This document shows, piece after piece, positions 1-5,101 of a stretch of 7,183 nt of DNA. Below the pieces are notes generated by a model. That model had not been told where the DNA came from. It ran no database searches and saw only the letters and a program-made list of their open reading frames with translations. Numbering within the stretch: position 1 is the stretch's first letter; the number at the start of each line of letters is the position of its first letter. The stretch covers positions 1-7,183 of the forward strand of contig URWK01000066.1 in assembly GCA_900551505.1 (NCBI GenBank), read 5' to 3'. Source of the DNA: an uncultured Ruminococcus sp. GTDB lineage: Bacteria > Bacillota > Clostridia > Oscillospirales > Ruminococcaceae. A program made the position numbers and the translations under genes.

Positions 1-117
1 ATATATATTTTTTCATTTTTTATTTCTTATATATATTCTTTTTTTTTTTTTTTTGTGGGGGGGGGGGGGGGGGGGGCCCCCCCCCCCCCCCCCCCACGCC
101 CCCCCCCCCCCCCCCCC
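1..117. repeat. Low-complexity contig edge: AT-only, T16, G20, C19 and C19 runs
   Basis: Bases 1-54 are almost only A and T and end in a T run (39-54). A G run of 20 (57-76) abuts a C run of 19 (77-95), and after the interruption ACG a second C run of 19 follows (99-117). The G and C runs form a perfect fold-back palindrome, which no ordinary gene region of a low-GC genome would show. No gene is visible. The likeliest explanation is a poly-G/poly-C sequencing or assembly artefact at a contig end; normal-looking sequence begins at about 118. Confidence 0.85.
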
Positions 118-129
118 TGAACGAATGAG

Positions 130-143
130 TTAGCCACAGCTAA
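130..143. promoter_or_regulatory. Palindromic operator copy 1, TTAGC-N4-GCTAA
   Basis: A perfect 5-bp inverted repeat with a CACA spacer lies 6 bp upstream of the -35 box of the DUF3793 promoter. The same element recurs at 190-203 and 824-837. The half-site resembles those bound by DtxR-type metal-dependent repressors, whose classical site is rich in TTAG/CTAA; that assignment is inference. Confidence 0.75.
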
Positions 144-149
144 TCAGTA

Positions 150-178
150 TTGACGTTTATTTTTGTGTATGATATAAT
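150..178 (+). promoter_or_regulatory. Sigma-A promoter of the DUF3793 gene
   Basis: The -35 box TTGACG (150-155) and the -10 box TATAAT (173-178) are separated by 17 bp, close to the vegetative consensus. Transcription should start near 185, giving a leader of about 90 nt. The promoter is flanked by operator copies at 130-143 and 190-203, so a bound protein could block polymerase or its escape. Confidence 0.8.
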
Positions 179-189
179 GCAATTGTCAG

Positions 190-203
190 TTAGCGTATGC
201 TAA
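190..203. promoter_or_regulatory. Palindromic operator copy 2, TTAGC-N4-GCTAA
   Basis: A perfect 5-bp inverted repeat with GTAT as spacer, exactly 60 bp downstream of copy 1. It lies just past the expected transcription start of the DUF3793 promoter, a position typical for a repressor rather than an activator. Confidence 0.75.
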
Positions 204-262
204 TCAAATGTTACATATTATAACCTGTATTAAAAAAGCTGACCGGCAAATAATAATTAAAA

Positions 263-268
263 AGAGGT
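263..268 (+). promoter_or_regulatory. Ribosome binding site fixing the DUF3793 start
   Basis: AGAGGT lies 6-7 nt before ATG 275. The alternative in-frame GTG at 269 overlaps the end of this site and cannot use it, so 275 is the start. Confidence 0.8.
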
Positions 269-274
269 GTGCTT

Positions 275-820
275 ATGTTTGAAAATTATCTGATAGTCCA
301 TTGTGCTTCGACACTTGCAGGCATCAAGACAGCTAATCTCTTTTCAGCCCCTGTCAGTTCAGAAAAAAATGCAGAAGAAATTACAGAGAAATTCAACAGC
401 AAATTTCAGTCAAAAAATATAATCATGAAGTTGCTTAAATGCAATAATAACAAGGCTCTTTTTTATGTATACCGTCCGGAAAAACTCAGTGCGGAACTTA
501 ACAGCCCCGAAAATGCGGAATTTCTCAAACTTTACGGATATGTGAATATGACCGATACAGACGAATATATTTCAAGGCTTGCGACACGACTGAAAGACAA
601 TGATTTTCCGCATGAAATAGGTCTTTTCCTCGGTTATCCGCTCGCAGATGTCAAAGGTTTCATAAAAAACAAAGGTGCAGATTATGCAATCTGCGGTTAC
701 TGGAAAGTTTATGAGAATGCAGACCGTGCAGAAAAAATATTTGCACAGTTTAAAAAATGCGAAAGAATATATTCCGACTTGTATAAGAAAGGCGTACCGC
801 TTGAAGCTTTGGTGGCATAA
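275..820 (+). CDS. DUF3793 family protein
   Basis: This 181-residue cytoplasmic protein matches what I know of the DUF3793 family, found in clostridia and other anaerobes and of unknown biochemical function. Recognisable family blocks are the N-terminal HCASTLAGIKTANLF stretch (residues 9-23), the central FPHEIGLFLGYPLADVKGFI block (111-130) and GYWKVY (141-146). Cysteines are at 10, 56, 140 and 162; C10 and C162 lie in parts that I recall as conserved. There is no signal peptide or membrane segment. The start at ATG 275 is preferred over GTG 269 because of the ribosome binding site. The gene sits between palindromic operators and is followed, without a terminator, by a flavodoxin gene with the same kind of promoter. 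A role in metal limitation or redox balance is inferred from this context only. Family assignment is fairly sure; function is open. Confidence 0.85.
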   Translation: MFENYLIVHCASTLAGIKTANLFSAPVSSEKNAEEITEKFNSKFQSKNIIMKLLKCNNNKALFYVYRPEKLSAELNSPENAEFLKLYGYVNMTDTDEYISRLATRLKDNDFPHEIGLFLGYPLADVKGFIKNKGADYAICGYWKVYENADRAEKIFAQFKKCERIYSDLYKKGVPLEALVA

Positions 821-823
821 CGG

Positions 824-837
824 TTAGCCGTAGCTAA
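824..837. promoter_or_regulatory. Palindromic operator copy 3, TTAGC-N4-GCTAA
   Basis: A perfect 5-bp inverted repeat with CGTA as spacer begins 4 bp after the DUF3793 stop codon. It lies 6 bp upstream of the flavodoxin -35 box, exactly as copy 1 lies relative to the DUF3793 promoter, which argues for control by the same protein. Confidence 0.75.
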
Positions 838-843
838 TTAAAT

Positions 844-872
844 TTGACGTTTATGGTACGGCGTGATATAAT
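844..872 (+). promoter_or_regulatory. Sigma-A promoter of the flavodoxin gene
   Basis: TTGACG (844-849), a 17-bp spacer and TATAAT (867-872). Boxes, spacer length and distance to the operator equal those of the upstream promoter at 150-178. The first four spacer bases (TTTA) also agree. Transcription should start near 879. Confidence 0.8.
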
Positions 873-929
873 TCAGATGTTGAAAGTTTACACACAACAA
901 TAAATATTTATGAAAGAGGTAATATAAAA

Positions 930-1352
930 ATGGCAAAAATAGCAGTTGTATATTGGAGCGGAACAGGTAACACAGAAGCAATGGCAAACAGCGTTGTTGA
1001 CGGTATCAGGAGTGCCGGCGGTGAAGCAACTCTCCTCACAGCAGTTGAATTTTCAGCAGATATGGTTGCAGACTTTGACGCAATCGCATTCGGATGTTCG
1101 GCAATGGGTTCGGAACAGCTTGAAGAAAGCGAATTTGAACCAATGTTTGAAAGCTGTAAGCCAAATCTTAACGGCAAGAAGATTGCACTTTTCGGTTCTT
1201 ACGGCTGGGGAGATGGCGAATGGATGAGAAACTGGGAAGAAGATTGCATTAATAACGGTTGTGTAATGGCAACAGAACCTGTAATTGCCAATGAAGCACC
1301 GGATGCAGAAGCAACTACAGCTTGCGAAAACCTCGGAAAAGCTCTTGTTTAA
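930..1352 (+). CDS. Short-chain flavodoxin
   Basis: A 140-residue FMN-binding electron carrier of the cytoplasm, which shuttles low-potential electrons and can stand in for ferredoxin. The N-terminal beta strand runs into the FMN phosphate-binding loop SGTGNTE (residues 10-16). The 50s loop has GCSAMGSEQLEE (55-66), and the 90s loop YGWGDGEWM (91-99) carries W93, the expected ring-stacking residue. The length and the absence of the roughly 20-residue insertion place it with the short-chain flavodoxins of Clostridium and Megasphaera type. The protein is acidic, as is usual. ATG 930 has AAAGAGG at 913-919, 10 nt upstream. Its own promoter and operator copy 3 lie in the gap after the DUF3793 gene, and read-through from that gene is also possible. 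Induction in iron limitation is known for many flavodoxins and is inferred here. Confidence 0.95.
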   Translation: MAKIAVVYWSGTGNTEAMANSVVDGIRSAGGEATLLTAVEFSADMVADFDAIAFGCSAMGSEQLEESEFEPMFESCKPNLNGKKIALFGSYGWGDGEWMRNWEEDCINNGCVMATEPVIANEAPDAEATTACENLGKALV

Positions 1353-1393
1353 TCAGAAGTGAAGTTCTGTAAATATCATATCATAACATAACG

Positions 1394-1430
1394 AAAAAGA
1401 GAAAGCCTGTATTTCAGGCTTTCTCTTTTT
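1394..1430 (+). terminator. Rho-independent terminator after flavodoxin
   Basis: A perfect 16-bp stem (1394-1409 with 1415-1430) around a 5-nt loop TATTT; the right arm ends in five T, and the left arm begins with five A. The A-start and T-end make it potentially bidirectional. Confidence 0.9.
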
Positions 1431-1443
1431 ATTCTATGCCGAG

Positions 1444-1472
1444 TTTACAAACCTGAGATATTGTGCTATAAT
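1444..1472 (+). promoter_or_regulatory. Sigma-A promoter of the ROK regulator gene
   Basis: TTTACA (1444-1449), a 17-bp spacer and a perfect TATAAT (1467-1472). Transcription should start near 1479, leaving a leader of about 75 nt. Confidence 0.75.
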
Positions 1473-1481
1473 ATTTCAGGT
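1451..1481. promoter_or_regulatory. Interrupted palindrome over the -10 box, probable operator
   Basis: Arms 1451-1462 (ACCTGAGATATT) and 1470-1481 match as inverted repeats at 11 of 12 positions around a 7-bp centre. The element covers the spacer and -10 box of the ROK gene promoter, so a dimer bound there would block polymerase. Autoregulation by the ROK protein encoded next is the simplest reading, but it is not shown by the sequence. Confidence 0.65.
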
Positions 1482-1537
1482 ATAAACGCAATTGTACAAG
1501 TCGTTATCACTGAAATTCAAAGTACATTCTAAAGAAC

Positions 1538-1543
1538 AAGGAG
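1538..1543 (+). promoter_or_regulatory. Ribosome binding site deciding the ROK start
   Basis: AAGGAG 11 nt before ATG 1555. The in-frame TTG at 1492 has no such site and lies almost at the expected transcription start, so it was rejected. Confidence 0.7.
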
Positions 1544-1554
1544 TTTTTTATAAT

Positions 1555-2907
1555 ATGGACAAACATGGAATAAGCAACCCTGATGCCAAGCGACAAAACA
1601 GAATGAGAATACTTCGCACTATCCGTACTAAAGGTATGATTTCCCGGATGGATATAGCCGAAGAACTGGAGCTTACAAGGGCTACTATTACTATGATTAC
1701 AAATGAAATGATAGAACAGGGGCTTTTGAGGGAAGTCGGCGAAGTCCATCCGATGAATGAACATTCGCACAAGGGCAGAAGAAAGGTACTGCTTGCAATA
1801 AAGCCTAATTATAAGTTCGCAATAGGATTGTCAATTGAAGAAAAAGTAATTAATATGGGGCTTTCAACTCTTTTCGGTGAAGTCCTTGAAAAAGCATCAG
1901 TTAAGATAACAAAGACAATGACTTTCAATAAAATAGCGGAGATAATTGCGGATAACTGTGAAATTATGATGGCAAACAGTTGCCTTGAGCGTGAAAATGT
2001 CATAGGTATAGGCGTTGGGATAATGCCTGAAACCATTGAAAGATATGGATTTGTTAAATTAAATACCCGACCCGACTATCAGAAATTAAGTGCCGAACTT
2101 AAAAAAGCCACAGGTTTCCCGATAATATGCGGAAACACTATAGAAATGATGGCGATGGCAAATATTGACTTTGACAGAAGTACGGGAAGATATGACTATA
2201 CACAATGTTTTATTACGGCAGACAAAAAATATCATCTTGCACTGTCAAGGGATACTTATACAACGGATATTTCCGTAACAGACAAGATTAATAATTTTAT
2301 AGTCGGCGGAATAAACGGATTGGGCGGAGCAATAAAGACGGAACTTACTACGGAGAACCTAAGAAAGAGCATTAAGAAGATGTTTTCGCAGGAAAACACA
2401 CCTGTACTTTATAAGGAAACAAAAGGCAATATCAATAATGTGACCTTTGAAAATGTGAGCAGAGCGATAAAGGACGGTGATACGGTGCTTGTAGGGATAT
2501 ATGAAAACTGGCTTGACAAGATGGTTGTATTGCTTAACAATATACATTGTATTCTTGTTACAGATAAAATTGTTCTGCACGGATTCGGAATAGGTTATGT
2601 ACAGCTTGAAGAAATCAGAGATATGCTCGGTAAGCTTTCAGTGTATGACACGCCTTGTGTAAAACTCAGCCTTACTGACGGCAAACTGTCATTTCTCGGA
2701 GGTTGTGCGATAGTAATCAGGGACTTCCTCTATAACCGTGGCGGTTATCAGCAGAAAAGCAATATTCCAAAGCCCAGTCAGACAGAGGAATTTACAGAAG
2801 AAACTACAGACGTTACAGCAGAAATTACGGAAAGTGAGCAGGAATCGGAAATTGCGGAAGCACCGACAGAAGACATTACACAAGAACCCGGACAACAAAA
2901 CGTTTAA
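1555..2907 (+). CDS. ROK-family transcriptional regulator, degenerate sensor domain
   Basis: A 450-residue DNA-binding protein with the NagC/XylR-type layout. An N-terminal winged helix-turn-helix covers about residues 15-65 (recognition helix near TRATITMITNEM, 41-52), and an actin-like ROK fold spans about 85-395. Remnants of the fold include IGIGVGIMP (150-158) and the glycine-rich FIVGGINGLGGAI (248-260). The DxGGT phosphate motif, the GEIGH segment and the zinc motif CxCGxxGCxE of canonical ROK proteins are not seen, so sugar-kinase activity is very unlikely and the usual sugar-binding mode doubtful. Residues from about 402 form an unusual tail rich in Glu and Thr. The gene has its own promoter with an overlapping palindrome, and the Fe-S scaffold operon starts 179 bp further on. 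It might control itself, that operon, or distant genes; the ligand is unknown. Confidence 0.8.
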   Translation: MDKHGISNPDAKRQNRMRILRTIRTKGMISRMDIAEELELTRATITMITNEMIEQGLLREVGEVHPMNEHSHKGRRKVLLAIKPNYKFAIGLSIEEKVINMGLSTLFGEVLEKASVKITKTMTFNKIAEIIADNCEIMMANSCLERENVIGIGVGIMPETIERYGFVKLNTRPDYQKLSAELKKATGFPIICGNTIEMMAMANIDFDRSTGRYDYTQCFITADKKYHLALSRDTYTTDISVTDKINNFIVGGINGLGGAIKTELTTENLRKSIKKMFSQENTPVLYKETKGNINNVTFENVSRAIKDGDTVLVGIYENWLDKMVVLLNNIHCILVTDKIVLHGFGIGYVQLEEIRDMLGKLSVYDTPCVKLSLTDGKLSFLGGCAIVIRDFLYNRGGYQQKSNIPKPSQTEEFTEETTDVTAEITESEQESEIAEAPTEDITQEPGQQNV

Positions 2908-2924
2908 AAAATAAAATACCTTTT

Positions 2925-2955
2925 AGCCGTCAACCTTTGTTGGTCACGGTTTCTT
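2925..2955 (+). terminator. Possible weak terminator after the ROK gene
   Basis: AGCCGTCAAC (2925-2934) can pair with GTTG (2939-2942) and ACGGTT (2946-2951), with a 3-nt bulge (GTC, 2943-2945) and a CTTT loop. The following TTTCTT tract is short. The stem is imperfect, so termination may be partial, or the element may have another role. Confidence 0.35.
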
Positions 2956-2988
2956 AACAAACTTTTTGTAAAAATAACTCTAAAAGCC

Positions 2989-3017
2989 TTGCAAATTGCA
3001 CAATGATGTATTATAAT
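2989..3017 (+). promoter_or_regulatory. Promoter of the Fe-S scaffold/GGGtGRT operon
   Basis: TTGCAA (2989-2994), 17 bp and a perfect TATAAT (3012-3017). Transcription should start near 3024, giving a leader of about 63 nt. No copy of the TTAGC-N4-GCTAA element or of the ROK-promoter palindrome is visible here. Confidence 0.65.
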
Positions 3018-3030
3018 ATAATTGTATTCT

Positions 3031-3064
3031 GCCGTGTATTTAAAATTTCTGTTAATAATACGGC
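3031..3064 (+). promoter_or_regulatory. Leader hairpin before the Fe-S scaffold gene
   Basis: GCCGTGT (3031-3037) pairs with ATACGGC (3058-3064), including one G-T pair; a bulged A (3057) is followed by ATT/AAT pairing around a 13-nt AT-rich loop. It ends 8 nt before the ribosome binding site. There is no T tract, so it is not a terminator. It may stabilise the mRNA or be incidental. Confidence 0.35.
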
Positions 3065-3072
3065 TGAAAATG

Positions 3073-3079
3073 AAAGGAG
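3073..3079 (+). promoter_or_regulatory. Ribosome binding site deciding the scaffold start
   Basis: AAAGGAG 7 nt before ATG 3087. An ATG at 3082 is out of frame and stops after two codons. The in-frame ATG at 3003 lies upstream of the -10 box and so would not be in the mRNA. Confidence 0.85.
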
Positions 3080-3086
3080 TTATGGT

Positions 3087-3782
3087 ATGATAAATTATTC
3101 ACATGAAGTTGAAACAATGTGTCCCGTTGCTCAGGGCGTTGCACATGGTGCTGCTCCAATCCCTGAAGAAGCAAAATGGGTAAAGGCTAAGGAAATCAAG
3201 GATATTTCCGGTTTTACTCACGGTATCGGCTGGTGTGCTCCTCAGCAGGGTACTTGCAAACTTTCCCTCAATGTTAAGGAAGGCGTTATTCAGGAAGCTC
3301 TCGTTGAAACAGTAGGTTGTTCAGGTATGACACATTCGGCTGCTATGGCTGCTGAAATTCTCCCGGGCAGAACTATTCTCGAAGCTCTCAATACTGACCT
3401 TGTATGTGACGCTATCAACACCGCTATGAGAGAACTTTTCCTCCAGATTGTTTACGGAAGAACACAGAGTGCTTTCTCAGAAGACGGTCTTACAGTAGGT
3501 GCAGGACTTGAAGACCTCGGAAAAGGACTTCGTTCACAGGTTGGTACTATGTACGGTACTCTCAAAAAAGGCCCTCGTTACCTCGAAATGACTGACGGTT
3601 ATGTTACAGGTATCGCCCTTAATGAAGATGATGAAATTATCGGTTACCAGTTCATCAACTTCGGCAAGATGATGGACTTCATCAAGGCCGGCGATGATGC
3701 AAACACTGCATTTGAAAAGGCTAAGGGTCAGTACGGCAGAGTTAAAGATGCTGTAAAGATTATCGACCCAAGAAAAGAATAA
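3087..3782 (+). CDS. Iron-sulfur cluster assembly scaffold-like protein (NifU/IscU N-terminal type)
   Basis: This 231-residue cytoplasmic protein resembles the scaffold that, in the NifU/IscU family, holds nascent Fe-S clusters. The core lies at about residues 45-130: GWCAPQQGTCKLSLNV (48-63) corresponds to the first cysteine strand of IscU, and VETVGCSGMTHSAAMAAE (73-90) followed by GRTILEAL (94-101) matches the GC-SAIA-type turn and helix. Cysteines are at 12, 50, 57, 78 and 107. The CGD motif of IscU and its third cluster cysteine are not seen in their usual places, so ligands may differ. A C-terminal part from about 140 to 231 is additional to the ~130-residue IscU core. The gene is 20 bp upstream of a GGGtGRT gene, a pairing I recall from clostridia and other anaerobes. 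The true substrate is unknown; the family call is solid. Confidence 0.85.
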   Translation: MINYSHEVETMCPVAQGVAHGAAPIPEEAKWVKAKEIKDISGFTHGIGWCAPQQGTCKLSLNVKEGVIQEALVETVGCSGMTHSAAMAAEILPGRTILEALNTDLVCDAINTAMRELFLQIVYGRTQSAFSEDGLTVGAGLEDLGKGLRSQVGTMYGTLKKGPRYLEMTDGYVTGIALNEDDEIIGYQFINFGKMMDFIKAGDDANTAFEKAKGQYGRVKDAVKIIDPRKE

Positions 3783-3802
3783 TTAAGGGAGGAACTGAAA
3801 TA

Positions 3803-4804
3803 ATGGCATTATTTGAATCATACGAAAGAAGAGAAAAACAAATCCTTGCCAAGCTTGCCGAATATGGTATCAATTCCATCGAAGAAGCTAAAGAAATTAC
3901 AGAGGCAAAGGGTCTTGATATATATAAACTCGTTGAAGGTATTCAGCCTATCTGCTTTGAAAACGCAAAGTGGGCTTACATTGTAGGCTGTGCAATTGCT
4001 ATCAAGAAGGGCTGTACAAGAGCTGCTGATGCTGCTGCCGCTATTGGTGAAGGTCTTCAGTCATTCTGTATTCCCGGTTCTGTAGCTGACCAGCGTAAAG
4101 TAGGACTCGGCCACGGAAACCTCGGAAAAATGCTCCTCGAAGAAGACACAAAATGTTTCGCTTTCCTCGCAGGTCACGAATCTTTCGCAGCTGCTGAAGG
4201 TGCTATCGGTATCGCTGAAAAGGCTAACCGTGTTCGTAAAGAACCTCTCAGAGTTATTCTTAACGGTCTCGGAAAAGATGCTGCTCAGATTATCGCAAGA
4301 ATCAACGGATTCACATACGTTGAAACCGAAATGGACTACTACACAGGTCAGGTTAAGGAAGTTTTCCGTAAGGCTTACTCAGACGGTCTTCGTGCAAAAG
4401 TAAACTGCTACGGTGCAAATGACGTTACAGAAGGCGTTGCTATCATGCACAAGGAAGGCGTTGACGTTTCTATCACAGGTAACTCAACTAACCCGACACG
4501 TTTCCAGCACCCTGTTGCAGGTACTTACAAGAAGGAATGCGTTGAACAGGGTAAGAAATATTTCTCTGTAGCTTCAGGCGGTGGTACAGGCCGTACACTT
4601 CACCCGGACAACATGGCAGCAGGTCCTGCTTCATACGGTATGACAGATACAATGGGAAGAATGCATTCTGATGCTCAGTTTGCCGGTTCTTCATCAGTAC
4701 CTGCACACGTAGAAATGATGGGACTTATCGGTATGGGTAACAACCCGATGGTTGGTGCAACTGTTGCATGTGCCGTTGCGGTTGAAGAACCTATGAAGGC
4801 CTAA
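3803..4804 (+). CDS. GGGtGRT-family protein
   Basis: A 333-residue protein of the family named after its GGGtGRT motif, seen intact at residues 259-265. The following stretch (266-305) is rich in G, S, M and H and reads like a conserved active or binding site: HPDN, MHSD, GSSSVPAHVEMMG. Cysteines are at 51, 63, 71, 89, 118, 202, 246 and 323. A glycine-rich segment GLGHGNLGKM (101-110) could bind a phosphate or nucleotide, but that is a guess. There is no signal peptide, and the hydrophobic stretches look like buried helices rather than membrane spans. ATG 3803 has AGGGAGG at 3786-3792. Co-transcription with the scaffold-like gene 20 bp upstream suggests joint work on Fe-S or another metal cofactor. 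The biochemical function is not known to me. Confidence 0.88.
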   Translation: MALFESYERREKQILAKLAEYGINSIEEAKEITEAKGLDIYKLVEGIQPICFENAKWAYIVGCAIAIKKGCTRAADAAAAIGEGLQSFCIPGSVADQRKVGLGHGNLGKMLLEEDTKCFAFLAGHESFAAAEGAIGIAEKANRVRKEPLRVILNGLGKDAAQIIARINGFTYVETEMDYYTGQVKEVFRKAYSDGLRAKVNCYGANDVTEGVAIMHKEGVDVSITGNSTNPTRFQHPVAGTYKKECVEQGKKYFSVASGGGTGRTLHPDNMAAGPASYGMTDTMGRMHSDAQFAGSSSVPAHVEMMGLIGMGNNPMVGATVACAVAVEEPMKA

Positions 4805-4836
4805 TCCTTACAAATTCTGAATACTTAAAATAAAGC

Positions 4837-4870
4837 AACTCCCTTGAACACGTCGTTCAGGGGAGTTTTT
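4837..4870 (+). terminator. Strong rho-independent terminator after the GGGtGRT gene
   Basis: A 13-bp stem (4837-4849 with 4855-4867, one G-T pair) around the 5-nt loop ACGTC, followed by a T run to 4870. It closes the two-gene operon. Confidence 0.92.
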
Positions 4871-4990
4871 CTGTTTTGTGCAAATTCAATTGCCAAGTTA
4901 ATATTTTTATTATCAGTCAAAGTTAGAAAAATATGCCGGTATACTTGAAATTATTATTATTGAATAGTTTGATTGTAAATTTTATTTGAA

Positions 4991-5025
4991 TTGACACAGG
5001 TATGTCCCTTTAATTTATATATAAT
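4991..5025 (+). promoter_or_regulatory. Upstream WYL-gene promoter with GAC-N8-GTC element
   Basis: GAC (4993-4995) and GTC (5004-5006) form an inverted repeat with an 8-bp spacer, 13 bp before TATAAT (5020-5025). TTGACA at 4991-4996 is 23 bp from that box, too far for a normal -35, so an activator may be needed. The same arrangement and the same bases after the -10 box (GAAATNAGAAA) recur upstream of the membrane-protein gene at 6145-6176. Confidence 0.5.
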
Positions 5026-5042
5026 GAAATAAGAAAACAAGC

Positions 5043-5071
5043 TTGACAGCTAAAAAATATATTGTTATCAT
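5043..5071 (+). promoter_or_regulatory. Proximal promoter of the WYL regulator gene
   Basis: TTGACA (5043-5048), 17 bp and TATCAT (5066-5071), which would start RNA near 5078, only about 24 nt from the start codon. It could give constitutive expression beside the regulated promoter upstream. Confidence 0.6.
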
Positions 5072-5091
5072 AAAACAAATAAAAGAGAAAT

Positions 5092-5096
5092 GGAGG
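5092..5096 (+). promoter_or_regulatory. Ribosome binding site deciding the WYL start
   Basis: GGAGG 5 nt before ATG 5102. The in-frame ATG at 5090 overlaps this site and has only a weak AAAGAG in front, so 5102 is preferred. Confidence 0.75.
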
Positions 5097-5101
5097 ATTT
5101 T

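Noticed and set aside
57..95. G-quadruplex or regulatory hairpin from the G and C runs
   Set aside because: The runs are too long and pure, sit at the contig edge, and do not fit the base composition of the rest; an artefact is far more likely.
908..1177. Reverse-strand open frame across the flavodoxin gene
   Set aside because: It lies opposite a clear flavodoxin gene, has no ribosome binding site or family features, and is a shadow. The same holds for the other reverse frames at 1507-1772, 1809-2036, 2359-2580, 2689-2898, 4488-4706 and 6170-6548.
1492..1554. Longer N-terminus of the ROK regulator from TTG 1492
   Set aside because: The TTG lies only about 13 nt after the expected transcription start and has no ribosome binding site, whereas ATG 1555 has AAGGAG and begins a typical ROK N-terminus.
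3003..3086. Longer scaffold protein from ATG 3003
   Set aside because: It starts upstream of the TATAAT box at 3012-3017 and would precede the transcript; the extra residues do not resemble the family.
4871..5101. CRISPR array, tRNA or small RNA gene beside the WYL regulator
   Set aside because: WYL genes may accompany CRISPR systems, so I looked for regularly spaced repeats or a cloverleaf here and downstream. None was seen; only promoter-like elements are present.
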